A stretch of 64,000 bases of DNA, from contig OW121740.1 of the NCBI GenBank assembly GCA_933228675.1, positions 32,197,632-32,261,631 on the forward strand, written 5' to 3'. Position 1 is the stretch's first letter. Each line of letters opens with the position of its first letter. Both the position numbers and the translations under genes were made by a program. The DNA is from Stomorhina lunata (Eukaryota > Arthropoda > Insecta > Diptera > Rhiniidae). Below the pieces are notes generated by a model. It was not told where the DNA came from, ran no database searches, and saw only the letters and a program-made list of their open reading frames with translations. Positions 1 through 12,533 of the stretch are shown one piece after another.

Positions 1-225
1 ATTATTGTTCTACTCTTCCAGCAAAACAATTAAAGAATAATGTTGTTCTGTTTATAGAACAACAACTGTACCAATTGGACATTCTAGAAAACTAGGGGAA
101 GAATTATAAGTAGCAAAACGTAGCACAGTGGGATGGTGGAAAAATATAACGAAATATAAGCCGCTGGGCATATAGCAGAAGTATTACGAGCTATAGTTTT
201 GAACCTGGAAAGGAATATCTACAAC

Positions 226-310
226 TGACCAGATTTTCACCCTACGTCAAATCCTGGAGGAGAACCAAGAGAAACAAATATCATCTCTTAGTTGATTGCA
301 TTGAGAACAT
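226..310 (+). pseudogene. LINE reverse transcriptase fragment
   Basis: A short stretch reads TDQIFTLRQILEENQEKQ in one frame. It is nearly the same as a stretch near 27,880-27,930 (LIFTLRQILDKNQKKQ), which continues into recognisable reverse-transcriptase sequence. Compared with that copy, this one has lost several bases right after the lysine/glutamine run, then continues in another frame as HLLVD before decaying. It is the N-terminal edge of the RT domain of a non-LTR retrotransposon, broken by an indel and stops. No other part of the element is recognisable at the window start. Confidence 0.55.
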
Positions 311-418
311 TTTAAGGGAAAATATAATTCATAATTTTGGTAAAACGTTGGAAGCCTTCCCATCTAGTTTTTATTTTAAACCGAAATCTGCTTATAATAA
401 ACTGAAATAAAAATATTT

Positions 419-2510
419 TTATACCCTTCACCAATAGGTGAAAGGGTATTATAAGTTTGTGATTCCATTTGTAGACCCCATGAAAATTATACCGATCGAC
501 TCAGAATCGGGAGGAGAATCGATTAAGCGATGTCCGTATGTCTGTCTGTCCGTCGTCTGAAGCCCCTGGAGGATGGACCTACATTATATATCAGATTTTA
601 GGAAATTCTCCCGCAATGAACGCTATTAAATTTCATTTATTATAAGCACACAAAAAATATCGAAAAAATACCACTTTTAAATAACAAGAGAAAAAAGATA
701 CTCCTGGTATACATGTGATAATATATTATATATCAGATTGTAGGAAATGGTTTCCCAAAGCACTCTGTAAAATTTTATTAAAATGGGTTCATAAACAACT
801 GAGATATCGCCAAAACACTACTTTTGATGTACAGCAAATTACAAAAAGTACGTGTCTAAAAAATTTTGTTTACATTTTGTAAATATTGTTTCAGCGATAT
901 CTCAGGTGTTTATGGACCGATTGTGATGAAATTTGACATCGTTCTTTGTGGGAGGATTTCCTAAAATCTGATATATAAACTCCAAAAATCTGATTATGAA
1001 TACCATTCAAATTGTACAGATCGACTCAAAATCGACAGGAGAATCGATTTCGCGACGTCCGTCCGTCTGTCTGTTTGTCTATCCGCCCCTTCGTCTACCT
1101 GTCTGTCCTTTTTTCTGTTGTAGTCAAGTTTCTGGAGCTCCTATTTTGTCGATATCTCAGATGTTTATTTTGATGAAATTTAAATTCGTACTTCGCAGGG
1201 GATTACCTAAATTCTGATGCATTCGTTAATTTGAGGTAGATATAATTTAGTCTTTAAGCGATATTTAAGGTGTTTTGATCGATAATGATGAAATTCAGGG
1301 TGGGACGATATCCTAAAATTTTGTGCAGAATGCATATGGGTATACCTTCCTGGAGCTCCACAAATCTGATTTTAGCAGACAGACACATTGCATATATCTT
1401 AAGTTTGTGTCTGACTTTTGAACATTATGATAACATTTGAGAATATATTATATATCAAATTATAGGCAATCTTCCCAGGAAGTACAAAAATGCAGCTAAA
1501 AACATATGATATCCGTTCAAAAATCACATATGTATGTATGTATCTCACATATCAACGAAAAATTAAATTTTTTAATTGCAATTGGGAGAAATCCGTTCAC
1601 GTTTGACAATTGCTCCTGTATAACTTCGCCTAAGGCAATATCTAAGTAGCTAATAAATGACAAATTATAATAGTTACGATGATGACATTTAGTATAAAGA
1701 CGTTGTACAATATCGTTATTAAGGGCGATAGCACCTAAAATAAACTTTCTAGAGGGACAACATTTGACAAAAGAATTTCTGATCTCTTGAAAAGTTCGGT
1801 ATTGAAAATGGACGAACTTCACATTTAGTGAAATCTCCGATATTACCCCAACCGGGAATCACTTTAATGCTGATAAATTAAATCACATTATTATTGCATA
1901 AAACTAGAGCAAAACATTCCACATATCCATCGGACAGATTGAAAAAACAATATATCCCAAATATTATTGATGAAGTATTCATTTAATTAGTTAACTAATT
2001 TCAGAATAATAAGTTAATCTTCAATAACTTTTCCGACAAAGCTGATATCCATCCCTTCAAAAGCTATATATTTCACGTATGTATCTAAAACTAAGAGTGT
2101 ATACCCTATAATTCTAAGGCTTGTATACATTGACAATCATTGTTAAAGCTTTGACCTAAATCAGTCCGCTTCAGAGTTTTACATAACTAATCAAGAACTT
2201 TTACTAGTTGGATAATTCGTACGAATTAAAGTACACAACCCTCACTGGGCACTGTGTTTTTGGGTTGCATGTCAGAATACTTAATCTTCATCAAATCGAT
2301 GTGCTCTAGCAAATCTAAGGGCATCTACATTTTGAAGCATCTTTTCTGCATGGTTTATCTGGACAGAAACTATATAATTATCAATATATTCTTACGATTT
2401 TGTACTTTACTTTTGGAACACCATTGGTGAAGGCTACCCAAGATTCGGCAAAGCCGAATATACCACTCTTACTTGTTAATATTTATAATTTTCTTTTTAT
2501 TACAATAATT
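419..2510 (-). mobile_element. INE-1/DINE-1-like element, composite
   Basis: The left end is a terminal hairpin (TACCCTTCACC...GGTGAAAGGGTA, 421-450) followed by 'TTATAAGTTTGTG', as at other INE-like copies here. Blocks at about 497-550 and 1020-1070 have the 'gatCGACTCagAATCG...CGATgTCCGTcyGTCTG' signature known from Drosophila INE-1/DINE-1. 'ATATATCAGATTTTAGGAAAT' type modules recur near 580, 725 and 960. The 1560-1700 part matches, on the minus strand, a module of the second sub-type seen at 20-23 kb. The right end (about 2445-2505) carries 'TTCGGCAAAGCCGAA' and 'CACTCTTACTTGTTA', the opposite terminus in minus orientation. It may be several merged copies. No protein is encoded. Confidence 0.55.
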
Positions 2511-3140
2511 AAAAAAGAAAATACAAGCTGAATGACAAACCTATTGGTGAAGGGCATAAAAATACCTCAATTTCGAACACCCTTTACGTAATAATCCAAT
2601 AAAAACCACAAAGAAAATTTTAAAAATATTTAGTTTTTTGTCTATGGCTTGGTATATAACGTTGTTTAAATTTTGGCTTAAACATCTTCTAAAACAGTAT
2701 TATCCTCTTCAATTTTCTCCACAATACCAAAAAGCCCTAAAAGGATTATTTTTAACGACATATTTTAAGACCACACACACTTCCGGTGCTTTATTTTCAC
2801 AACAAAGTAAATATTTCCGGTTGTCGAATGTATCTTTTCACAGTTTTTATTCCGCCTTAAATGTGAGTTATTAAAGGTAATAATGTGGCTATATTAAGGA
2901 TATTAATATTAATAAATATATACTTATAAATACATAAAAGACTACGTAATACCTAAGACGTGAGTACTTATGTGAAGAAATGTGTTGCCATGACAACGAC
3001 TACTAAATGTGTAATTTTTTTATTATGTGAAAAATCCTTGTGATAACATGATTCATGGCCAAAGTAAACCTACTTACAGTGAACTAAAGGTAATTCTACA
3101 CGAGTTTAGTAATAACAGGAACAATAGAAGTATAGGCGCA
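2511..3140. other. A/T-rich spacer, nothing recognised
   Basis: Ordinary A/T-rich sequence. A 78-codon open frame at 2638-2874 resembles nothing I know and shows no supporting signal. Confidence 0.4.
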
Positions 3141-3266
3141 TTAAAAATATACAGGGTGGCTGTTAAAAGCTGCTACCAATAAAAAACGTAATACAGTTTT
3201 TTATTAAAAATATACAGGGTGGCTGTTAAAAGCTGCTACCAATAAAAAACGTAATACAGTTTTTTC
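3141..3266. repeat. two tandem 63-bp repeats
   Basis: Two essentially identical 63-bp units start at 3141 and 3204. Each contains ACAGGGTGGCTGTTAAAAGC followed by TGCTACCAATAAAAAACG. The CAGGGTGG start, preceded by TA, is reminiscent of Tc1/mariner termini, but no matching inverted end was found nearby. Confidence 0.85.
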
Positions 3267-3994
3267 TATGTAACCAGCCTATTCTAGTTTTGACTAATTT
3301 ATCTTTAGATTTAACGTGAATGGAGAATTAATGAAATAAGAATTTGAATAGTGTAAGACTTGTACGATTTTCTTCTACTTATTCCTTTTTTGAAACTTTT
3401 TTCAAAGAAAATTTTTATAGAAAAATAATTTAAAGTAATGGGCCAATAAATTGGCCACTAAGATCGTGTGATTTAAAAATTGTTTAATACTATATAGTTC
3501 GTTGTTTATTGACCGAATTGACATATAAATAATTATATTTTAGTTAAAGTTTTAATTGTATTTGCTGTCATATATTTAATAAATGAACTTTTCCTAATAA
3601 CGTAAACTATATAATTTATTATAAAATGTATGTCTCAATTAAATATGCCTATTGTTCTGCTTAAGCTAAGATATCATTAAACAATAATTTGTTAAATGAG
3701 ACATTTTATATTGTAGACAGATGAGCACAATAAAATTGTCCAATGCTTTTTTTCCATACAATAAATTTTCATAATTTGAGTTCATAAATTTTTAAAGTTT
3801 ATTTACAGAAAATAGACATTTAAGTTTTCTGAACTTAAGTTTAATGTTTTCTAATTCATTTGTATTTAAATGGAAATGTTTAAAATTAAAACAATAGGGT
3901 CAACTACTCTAACCGAAAAACGTCATTAGTGTTTTTTATAGAGTGACAAGTTGGTACCATAGTTGTATTTGACAATCCATTTAACAGCATTTAG
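3267..3994. other. A/T-rich spacer, nothing recognised
   Basis: No frame, repeat or signal was identified between the 63-bp duplication and the satellite that starts near 3995. Confidence 0.4.
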
Positions 3995-6900
3995 TTATGA
4001 TTTTTTTTTTTTAATTTTCTATTTTAATTGAAAATTTTTCAAAAATTTTAAATTTTCATTGGAAATTTTTCAAAAATTTTCTATTTTTTTACAAAATTTT
4101 TAAAAAACTTTCTATTTTTTTTAAGAAAATTTTTAAAAATGTTTTTATTTTTTTTAGAAAATTTTTAAAAAAATTTTTATTTTTTTAGAAAATTTTTCAA
4201 AAATTTCCTATTTTTATAGCAAATTTTTCAAAAAATTCCTATTTTTATAGGAAATTTTTCAAAAATTTCCTTTTTTATAGGAAGTTTTTCAAAAATTTCC
4301 TATTGTTATAGAAAATTTTTTAAAAATTTTCAAAACAAATAGAAAATTTTTAAAAAATATTCTATTTTTATCGTAAATTAAAAAAAATTCTATTTTTTAT
4401 AGAAAATTTATAAAAAAAATCTATTTTTATAGGAAATTTTAAAAAAAATTTTACACTTTCACAAGAAATTTTTCGAAAATTCTTTTTTTTAAGGGAATTT
4501 TTTCAAAAATTTTTATACGAATTTTTTAAAAAATTTCTATTTTTATAGAAAATTTTTTAAAAATTTTTAATTTTTGTAGGAAGTTTTCGAAACATGTTCT
4601 ACTTGTTCCTATTTTTATTGGAATTTTTTTAAAAAATTCATATTTTCGTAGTAAATTTTTCAAAACTTTCCTAATTTTATAACAAACATTCGAAAAATTT
4701 CAGAGTAAATTTTTCAAAATTTTTCTATTTTTATTGAAAACTTTTAAAAATCTTCTTAATTTTATTGGAAATCTTTTAAAAATTTGTTATTTTTATAGGA
4801 AATTTCATAAAATTTCTTAGTTTTATAGAATTTTTTTTAAATTACTTATATATATTGAAAATATTTCAAAAATTTCTTTTTTTTTATAGGAAAATTTTCA
4901 AAAATTTCTTATTTTTGTAGGAAATTTCTCTAAAATTTTCTATTTTTATAGGAATTTTTTTAAAAATTGTCTATTTTGATAGAAAATATTTAAAAAAAAT
5001 TAATCTTTTTATAGAAAATTTTTCAAAAATTTAATATTTTTATAGAAAATTTTTCAAAAATTTAATATTTTTATAAAAAATTTTTCAAAAATTTAATATT
5101 TTTATGGAAAATTTTTCAAACATTTTGTATTTTTATAGAAAAATTTTCAAAATTCTATTTTTTTTTTGAAAATTTTCAAATTTTTTTTATTTTTATTGTA
5201 AAATTTTTCAAAACTATTCAAGTTTTATTTAAATTTTTTTAAAAATTTTCTATTTTTATAGGAAATTTTTCAAAAATTTTCTATTTTTATAGGAAATTTT
5301 TCAAAAATTTTCTATTTTTATAGGAAATTTTTCAAAAATTTTCTATTTTTATAGGAAATTTTTCAAAAATTTTCTATTTTTATAGGAAATTTTTCAAAAA
5401 TTTTCTATTTTTATAGGAAATTTTTCAAAAATTTTCTATTTTTATAGGAAATTTTTAAAAAATTTTCTATTTTTATAGGAAATTTTTAAAAAATTTTCTA
5501 TTTTTATAGGAAATTTTTCAAAAATTTTCTATTTTTATAGGAAATTTTTAAAAAATTTTCTATTTTTATAGGAAATTTTTCAAAAATTTTCTATTTTTAT
5601 AGGAAATTTTTCAAAAATTTTCTATTTTTATAGGAAACTTTTCAAAAATTTTCTATTTGTATAGGAAATTTTTCAAAAATTTTCTATTTTTATAGGAAAT
5701 TTTTCAAAAATTTTCTATTTTTATAGGAAATTTTTCAAAAATTTTCTATTTTTATAGGAAATTTTTCAAAAATTTTCTTTTTTTATAGGAAATTTTTCAA
5801 AATTGATCTATTTTTATAGGAAATTTTTCAAAAATTTTCTATTTTTATAGGAAAATTTTCAAAGATTTTCTTTTTTTATAGGAAATTTTTCAAAAATGAT
5901 CTATTTTTATAGGAAATTTTTCAAAAATTTTCTATTTTTATAGGAAATTTTTCAAAAATTTTCTATTTTTATAGGAAATTTTTCAAAAATTTTCTATTTT
6001 TATAGGAAATTTTTCAAAAATTTTCTATTTTTATAGGAAATTTTTCAAAAATTTTCTATTTTTATAGGAAGTTTTTCAAAAATTTTCTATTTTTATAGGA
6101 AATTTTTCAAAAATTTTCTATTTTTATAGGAAATTTTCAAAAATTTTCTATTTTTATAGGAAATTTTTCAAAGATTTTCTTTTTTTATAGGAAACTTTTC
6201 AAAAATTTTCTATTTTTGTAGGAAATTTTTCAAAAATTTTCTATTTTTATAAGAAATTTTTCAAAAATTTTCTATTTTTATTGGAAATTTTTCAAAGATT
6301 TTTTTTTTTTATAGGAAATTTTTCAAAAATTATCTATTTTTATAGGAAATTTTTCAAAAATTTTCTATTTTTATAGGAAATTTTTCAAAAATTTTCGATT
6401 TTTATAGGAAATTTTTCAAAAATTTTCTATTTTTATAGGAAATTTTTCAAAAATTTTCTATTTTTATAGCAAATTTTTCAAAAATTTTCTATTTTTTATA
6501 GGAAATCTTTATATTTTTATAGGTAATTTTTCAAAAACTTTCTATTTTAATAAAAAGGAGATAAATTTTCTAGTTTTATAGGATACTTTTCAAAAATTTT
6601 CTTTTCTTACAGGAAATTTTTCAAAAATTTCTTATTTTTAAATTTTTTAACTTTAGAGAAAATTTTTCAAAAATTTCTTATTTTTATGGAAAATTTTTCT
6701 AAAATTTGTCAACTTTAGAGGAAAATTTTCAAAAGTTCCTTTTTTTAATAAGAATTTATTTAAATTTTTTTTATTTTCAAAAGGTTCTTATTTTTATAGA
6801 AAACTTTTCAAAAGTTTCTTAGTTTATGGGAAACTTTTCAAAAATTTCTTACATATATTAGAAAATTTTGAAAAGTTTCGTATTTTTATAGCGAATTTTT

Positions 6901-7330
6901 CAAAAAAATTTTATTTTTATAGGAATTTGTTTAAAAAAATTTATTTTTTATAGAAAATTTTTCAAAAAGTTTTTATTTTCTTATTTTTTTATTTTTAAAA
7001 ATTTCTTATTTTTATAAGAAATTTTTGAAAAATTTCTTATTTTTATAGGGAATTTTTCAAAAATTTTTTATTTTTATTGGAAATTGTTCAAAAATTTCTT
7101 TTTTTATAGAAAATTTTTTAAAATTTTTTTATTTTCAAAAATTTCTTATTTTTATAAGATATTTTTGAAAAATTTCTTTTTTTTATAGGGAATTTTTCAA
7201 AAAAAATTTATTTTTATAGGAAATTGTTCAAAAACTTTATATTTTCTTATTTTTATAGAAAATTTTTAAAAGTTTTATTATTTTAGTAGGAGAATTTTCA
7301 AAAAATTAATATTTTTATAGGAAATTTTGA
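3995..7330. repeat. A/T satellite block A, 31-bp unit
   Basis: Tandem array of a 31-bp unit of the form CTATTTTTATAGGAAATTTT + TCAAAAATTTT. The core (about 5231-6480) holds roughly 40 near-identical units. The flanks (3995-5230 and 6490-7330) are strongly diverged units. Each unit contains a near-dyad, AAAATTTTCTAT...ATAGGAAATTTT. Variant units with CTTTTTTTATAGG followed by TGATC or TATC recur in the core (near 5775, 5869 and 6300), two of them 93 bp (3 x 31) apart, suggesting local higher-order copying. There is no coding potential. Confidence 0.95.
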
Positions 7331-7644
7331 AATTGTTTACGATTTGGTGCGATCAAACAAATTAAAATCATCTTTATTACAAATTTGTTATTATTTTTCG
7401 ACATCTTTTTTTAACACAACGAGTATAGTTTTAAAACTGTTATTGCATCGTTTTAGTGCGGATGCCTGTATATAGAAATATTGTCCACAAAAATTTTACT
7501 TTCCACTTGAAAATAACTTTTTATTACACTTTTCTTTTTAATAGCCGTTTTTGAACTTGTTCTTAATTTTAACTGTCCAAACTGTCTCAGTTCCTAAAAT
7601 GTAATTTTGGCTTACAATTAACAATGTAATTACTGTCCGGAATG
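7331..7644. other. spacer after satellite A
   Basis: A/T-rich sequence with nothing recognisable before the inverted-repeat element at 7645. Confidence 0.35.
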
Positions 7645-8593
7645 TTTACGGTCTTATGCTAAAAAATTTAACAACGATTGGTAAACTAAAGTTAAGCAAA
7701 ATTTCTTAAAGTATTATCCTAAAACGATTGTTAGCTTAACAAACCGATGTTAATCTTTTGTTAACATCAAATAATTTAAAGTAGCTGTCTACATAATTTA
7801 AAGCTACGTTAAATATTTTATTGTTTTGATAAATAATATTTTCTGAAAACTTTTAAAGAAAATATTTAAGTTTTCAGACTTATGTAATAAAAAATAATAT
7901 TTTTGCTAAAATTAGTTATCATATTTTTTCTAATTTGCTATTTTTTATCATATAAAAGGTTTCGGGGGTGGGGAATTTATGAAATATAATTTCCATGATA
8001 TTTCATACTCTATTTTACATATTTCATACTAAAACCAAACTTTTCAAAAAAATTGATAATACAGATTCTAATTTTTAACAAAAAATTCTTGTTTTCAACA
8101 AAAAACAGACATCGGTCAATGAAATTTACAAAAAACATTATAGTGATGTATATATATTCAACATGAGTTAAAAGTACTCGATTTTTAAATAATCGGTTTA
8201 AACCCTTAGTAAAAATTTGTCTATTTATTATTTTACTGTATTATAAATGTGTTTAGTTTATGCTTTTATATAACATAAACATAATTTTACAGTAAGAAAA
8301 GAAGAAAAATGTTATTTTATATTAAAAACATACAAAACATTATTTAGAAATTCGACTACCCGGAGGAAACAATGAATAATTAATTCGTTGTTTTGTATAT
8401 TTAACTATAAAGAGACAAGAGAGAATGACGATGTTGCCAGCATTAACATGTAAAATTGACTTGACGTATTCATTAGTTAAAGAACTGTTTTTGGATACTT
8501 TTTTTTAACAATCGTTTGTTAGCCTTAAAGTATTTGGTAACTAACGTGTTCTTTAAGCAATATTTAAGATTTTTTTTAGCATAAGACCGTTAA
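7645..8593. mobile_element. inverted-repeat element, ends ACGGTCTTATGCT
   Basis: The left end TTTACGGTCTTATGCTAAAA is matched in inverse orientation at 8571-8593 (TTTTAGCATAAGACCGTTAA). Similarity continues inward for about 100 bp on each side, including GATTGTTAGCTTAACAAAC on the left against a diverged GGCTAACAAACGATTG (reverse complement) on the right. It is about 950 bp long with no coding frame, so it is a non-autonomous DNA element. A second, partial copy of the right half lies at 31,662-31,830. The superfamily is unknown; no clear target duplication was seen. Confidence 0.6.
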
Positions 8594-9839
8594 TCTCTGA
8601 GGAATTTTTAAATGATACCATTTAGTGTGTAGAAGTTGTAAAAGAAAATTTATATATTGAGTCATAATAAAAATGGTATGAAAAAGACACAAAACTGCAT
8701 GTATATATCTAGATGGTTATTTTTTCAGTTTCTGGAAAATTCTTTAAGGTTGTAGTTAGCAGTTTTTTTTTCTTTGCCAATCTACTATCAAATTGTAATT
8801 CCTTTTAGTTACAAAGCCACAAATTTTAATAATTTAATTGCTTTATTTTTAATTTTCACAATTAAAAATATTTATAAATTTTCTCTTTTCCATAATTGAT
8901 TTATTATCTTTTTAAAGATCTATTAGAAGATTTTTATAATCTTCTACTTTTTTAATATCCTCTATATTTTTTCTATATGCTTAAAATATTTTCTTATTTG
9001 TGCACGTGTCACCGATTAAAACATTTAAATGTACTATTCCAAATTCTACAAGAAAAATACAAATTGTTAATTCTTCAACCTTTTTTTTCAAATAGCATGA
9101 TGAAAGGTTTAAAAAAATATATATTATAACCCTAACAAAATTAACCTAATTGTAAAAACAATTTAATTGTTATAACAACAATAAGAAAATTCAGTTAGAA
9201 TGATTTTATTCCGTTTCCTTTTGTTTGTTCATTTCTTTTTTGTGGAAGATTAATGCATTAAACCAAAATATAATTTTTGTTTTGCCAAAATAAGGACACA
9301 CAAAGTCCTTAAAAAGGAAAATTTGAAAGAAAATATGTGAAAAACAAATAAGGAAAATGTATAGTTGATAAAGCCCGACTATTTGATATCCTTTACAACT
9401 AAGGTTAAATATTCTAAATTTTTTTTATCACAACAATAATTTCATGAGATTTAACCCTTAAAATCAAACTCTATTTAGTCAAGCCCGACTATATGATACC
9501 CTTCACTGCTCTGGTCAAATATAAACTAAACATCTGCATAGTTCCATCCGTGTATATCCATTTCTGTGTTTTACCATTTTGAGTGTGTATTGATGAGTAG
9601 TTAAGTTTTTTGTTATAAGTGAGTATTGTTGTATTCTCCCACTAAGTAAGTCTGAGTGGGTAAAAAGACAATGAGAATAACATATTTATTTCCTATATTT
9701 ATTTCCTATAGTTTTGCAAAATGGATGGAATGAGTATTAGTGGTTATACAATAAATAACTTATAATATGTCGTATGAATTTTACTTATAGGATAAAATAA
9801 AAACTAAAAACGACATTCGATTAGTTTTTTTTTTCAAAA
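8594..9839. other. A/T-rich spacer with two INE-like stubs
   Basis: Mostly unrecognised A/T-rich DNA. At 9371-9395 and 9481-9510 there are two short stubs, AGCCCGACTATTTGATATCC and AGCCCGACTATATGATACCC plus TTCAC. Both resemble the first bases of the INE-like elements elsewhere (CAAGCCCGACC...GATACCCTTCACC). Confidence 0.4.
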
Positions 9840-11160
9840 CTTTGTTGTTTTTGTAGGAGTTTTGGCAAAAATTTGTTATTTTTGTGAGAAATGTTTCAAA
9901 AATTTCTTCTTTTTATATGAAATTTTTGTTTTTGTAGGAGTTTTGGCAAAAATTTGTTATTTTTGTGAGAAATGTTTCAAAAATTTCTTCTTTTTATATG
10001 AAATTTTTCAAAAATATCTTATTTTCAAAAATTTCTTATTTTAATACGAGATTTTTCAAAAATTTCTTAATTTTATAGGATTTTTTTTTTTTATTTTTAT
10101 AGGAAATTTTAAAAAAATTTCTTATTTTCATATAAAATTAAAAAAAAATATCTTATTTTTACAGGAAGTTTTTCAAAAATTTCTTATCCTCATAGAAAAT
10201 TTTTTAATTTTTTTTATTTTTATATGAAATTTAAAAAAAAATTTTATAGGAAAGTCAAAATTTCTTATTTTTATAGGAAATTTTTCAAAAATTTCTTAAT
10301 TTTACAGGAAATTTTAATTTTTTTATTTTTATAGGAAGTTTTAAAAAAAAAAATTCATATTTTCATAGGAACTTTTTAAAAATTTCTTATTTTATAGGAA
10401 ATTTTTAAAAAATTTCTTATTTTTATAAAAAAAAAATTTGAAAAATTTCTTATTTTTAAAGGGAATTTTTATAAAAAGTAAAAATTCAAAAATTTCTTAT
10501 CTGATAGAATTTTTTTTTTAATTTTAAAGAAAATTTTTCCTTAATTTTTATAGAAAATTTTTAAAAAATTTCTTGTTTTTGTAGAAAATTTTTGTTTTTT
10601 TTTATTTTGATAAAAATTTAATTTTTTTTTCAATTTTATAGGAAATTTTTATTTTTTTTTATTTTTATAAAATTTCTTATTTTTAATAAATTTCTTATTA
10701 ATATAGGATTTTTAAAAACTTTCAATTCTTAAAAAATTTTACTTCGTCCCTAAGTGAAATACTTATTCTTTTGACATCATTTTTTCTTTTATTTCTATAT
10801 TATTCATTTTTATAGTCAATTAAAATATATACACACAAACACTGAAAAATGTTAAAAATTTCTTATAAAAAAAATTTATTATTTTTTTAAGAATTTTTAA
10901 AAAATTTCCTATTTTTATAAAAAAAATTTCTTATTTGATAGATTTTTTTTTTTTAATTTTAAAGAAAATTTTTCCTTAATTTTTATAGGAAATTTAAAAA
11001 AAAATGTTTTGTTTTTGTAGGAAATTTTTAATTTTCTTTTATTTTTATAGGAAATTTTAAAATTTTTTTCAATTTTATAGGAAATTTTTAATTTTTTTTT
11101 TATAGGAAATTTTTAAAAAATTTCTTTATTATAGGATTTTAAAAACTTTCAATTATTAAA
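9840..11160. repeat. A/T satellite block B, diverged
   Basis: Degenerate tandem units of the same style as block A (AAATTTCTTATTTTTATAGG and GAAATTTTTCAAA). At 9854 and 9935 two 81-bp segments containing GAGTTTTGGCAAAAATTTG are direct duplicates. A larger segment is duplicated too: about 10,731-10,855 and 11,158-11,285 share TTTTACTYCGTCCC and AAAATATATACACACAAACA at an offset of 427-432 bp. Old array with segmental copying; non-coding. Confidence 0.85.
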
Positions 11161-11285
11161 AAATTTTACTCCGTCCCTTTATTTCACTTATTTTATATTC
11201 TTTTGACAATTTGTTTCCTTTTATTTCTATATTATTCATTTTTATAGTCAATTAAAATATATACACACAAACACTGAAAAATGTT

Positions 11286-11686
11286 AGTATTTCAACATAG
11301 AAACATTATTGCTACGAAATTGTCTTTGCATTTACCACAAGTTATTCGAAATACTCATAAATACTTAAAGTTATCTAAGTATTTTGGAACAAGAAACAGT
11401 TGTAAACAGATAAATGTATCTTTCTCAACTTATAAGCAAAAGCATCAGTTACTGACTTTGTGGGTAGAGTGGATGAGCAAAAACAAAAGCAGACAATATC
11501 GGTTACACTCATTCTCTCATTTATACTACAAGTATTGAGTACTACTATGGTGTATTCGTTTTTGATGAACAATATTGTATACTCTTGCAGACCATTAATA
11601 TAAACCAACATTTGAACAAGTTTTCCTTTAGTCTTAGAGATATACATACTTACATATACCATGTGCTATTTTTTCAAAATTTCGAG
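11286..11686. other. spacer, nothing recognised
   Basis: An 85-codon open frame (11,281-11,538) begins inside the duplicated satellite edge. Its product has no recognisable motif and its first codons come from the repeat. I do not call it a gene. Confidence 0.35.
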
Positions 11687-11743
11687 ATATCAGGCCCTTA
11701 GCCGGAAAAGACATAAATCTCTTTTCCGGGTAAGGCCTGATAT
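11687..11743. repeat. long imperfect hairpin, INE-associated
   Basis: ATATCAGGCCCTTAGCCGG... pairs with ...CCGGGTAAGGCCTGATAT around a short A/T loop. The arms are about 25 nt with one bulge. Directly after it comes 'ATGGGAGTTAGGGTCAATTG' with 'GATCGATTATTACCAAATTT', the internal module of INE-like type A, so the hairpin probably belongs to a truncated INE copy. Confidence 0.7.
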
Positions 11744-11846
11744 GGGAGTTAGGGTCAATTGTGGATCGATTATTACCAAATTTTGGTTATTGGTTTATAT
11801 TTACAAAATATTTATCTGTGGAAAGTTTTAGTAATAAAATGCATTT
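11744..11846 (+). mobile_element. INE-like type A internal fragment
   Basis: The sequence follows the type A module seen at 18,750-18,800 ('GGGAGCTAGGGTCAAA...CCGATTATCTCGAAATTTGG'), with several substitutions. Confidence 0.5.
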
Positions 11847-12120
11847 GGACAAAAATCAAATAGTTTTAATTTTCGGAACTGAAAAAATTCAAAAAAATTT
11901 TTCATCGCACACTAATTTTTTTGGGGTTCTATTAAGGAAGCTTAGTGAATGTAAAATCCGTTCGCGTTAATGATTTTACGCGATGCGCGCAGAAGTTATG
12001 AAGGTTAAAACAAAAATTTCTAAAAAAAACTTAAAAATTATTTTATTTTTATTAGTTTTCTGTTGATTTGACACAAATTATATATTTTCAGGTGTTCTGT
12101 CGTTTCATGGTATTATGGTA
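11847..12120 (+). repeat. dispersed repeat E
   Basis: About 275 bp, found again in inverse orientation at 49,428-49,710. Shared blocks include GGACAAAAATCAAATAGTTT, TCGCACACTAATTT, CCGTTCGCGTTAATGATTT, GATGCGCGCAGAAGTTATG and TGTTCTGTCGTTT. No ends or coding sequence are recognisable. It is an unclassified interspersed repeat. Confidence 0.75.
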
Positions 12121-12533
12121 ATTTATATATGCCTTAACACGAAGAAATAGTGCAATTATGCAAGTGAAGAAAAATATTTTTTAACAAGATTTTTTTATTT
12201 TTGTAACCGCGATTTTCGCGAAATTTTACAAAATCTGAGTCCTCGTGAAATCCTGCTGCCTTGACTTATGGACAAATATAATCTAAAAAAAATTTTATTT
12301 AAATATAAGTTTTAATAGGTGCATATCTTTGTATAATATAAGATTCTTATTTGGTCCGTCAAATCGTTAGTCCTTATAACATTTTGGTGCGCTTCAGATC
12401 TAAGGTAAAGCTTTATTAACCCTTCTACTTTCCTTGGATTTGTGCCCTTTATATTACCCTTTGGGTCAATATGACCCAACAATGAAATATTAACAAAATT
12501 GGATATTTAACATTGGATTTTTTAATTTAGAAC

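Noticed and set aside
3995..7330. Possible CRISPR-like array because of regular spacing
   Set aside because: Units are contiguous 31-bp satellites without unique spacers, and the host is a eukaryote.
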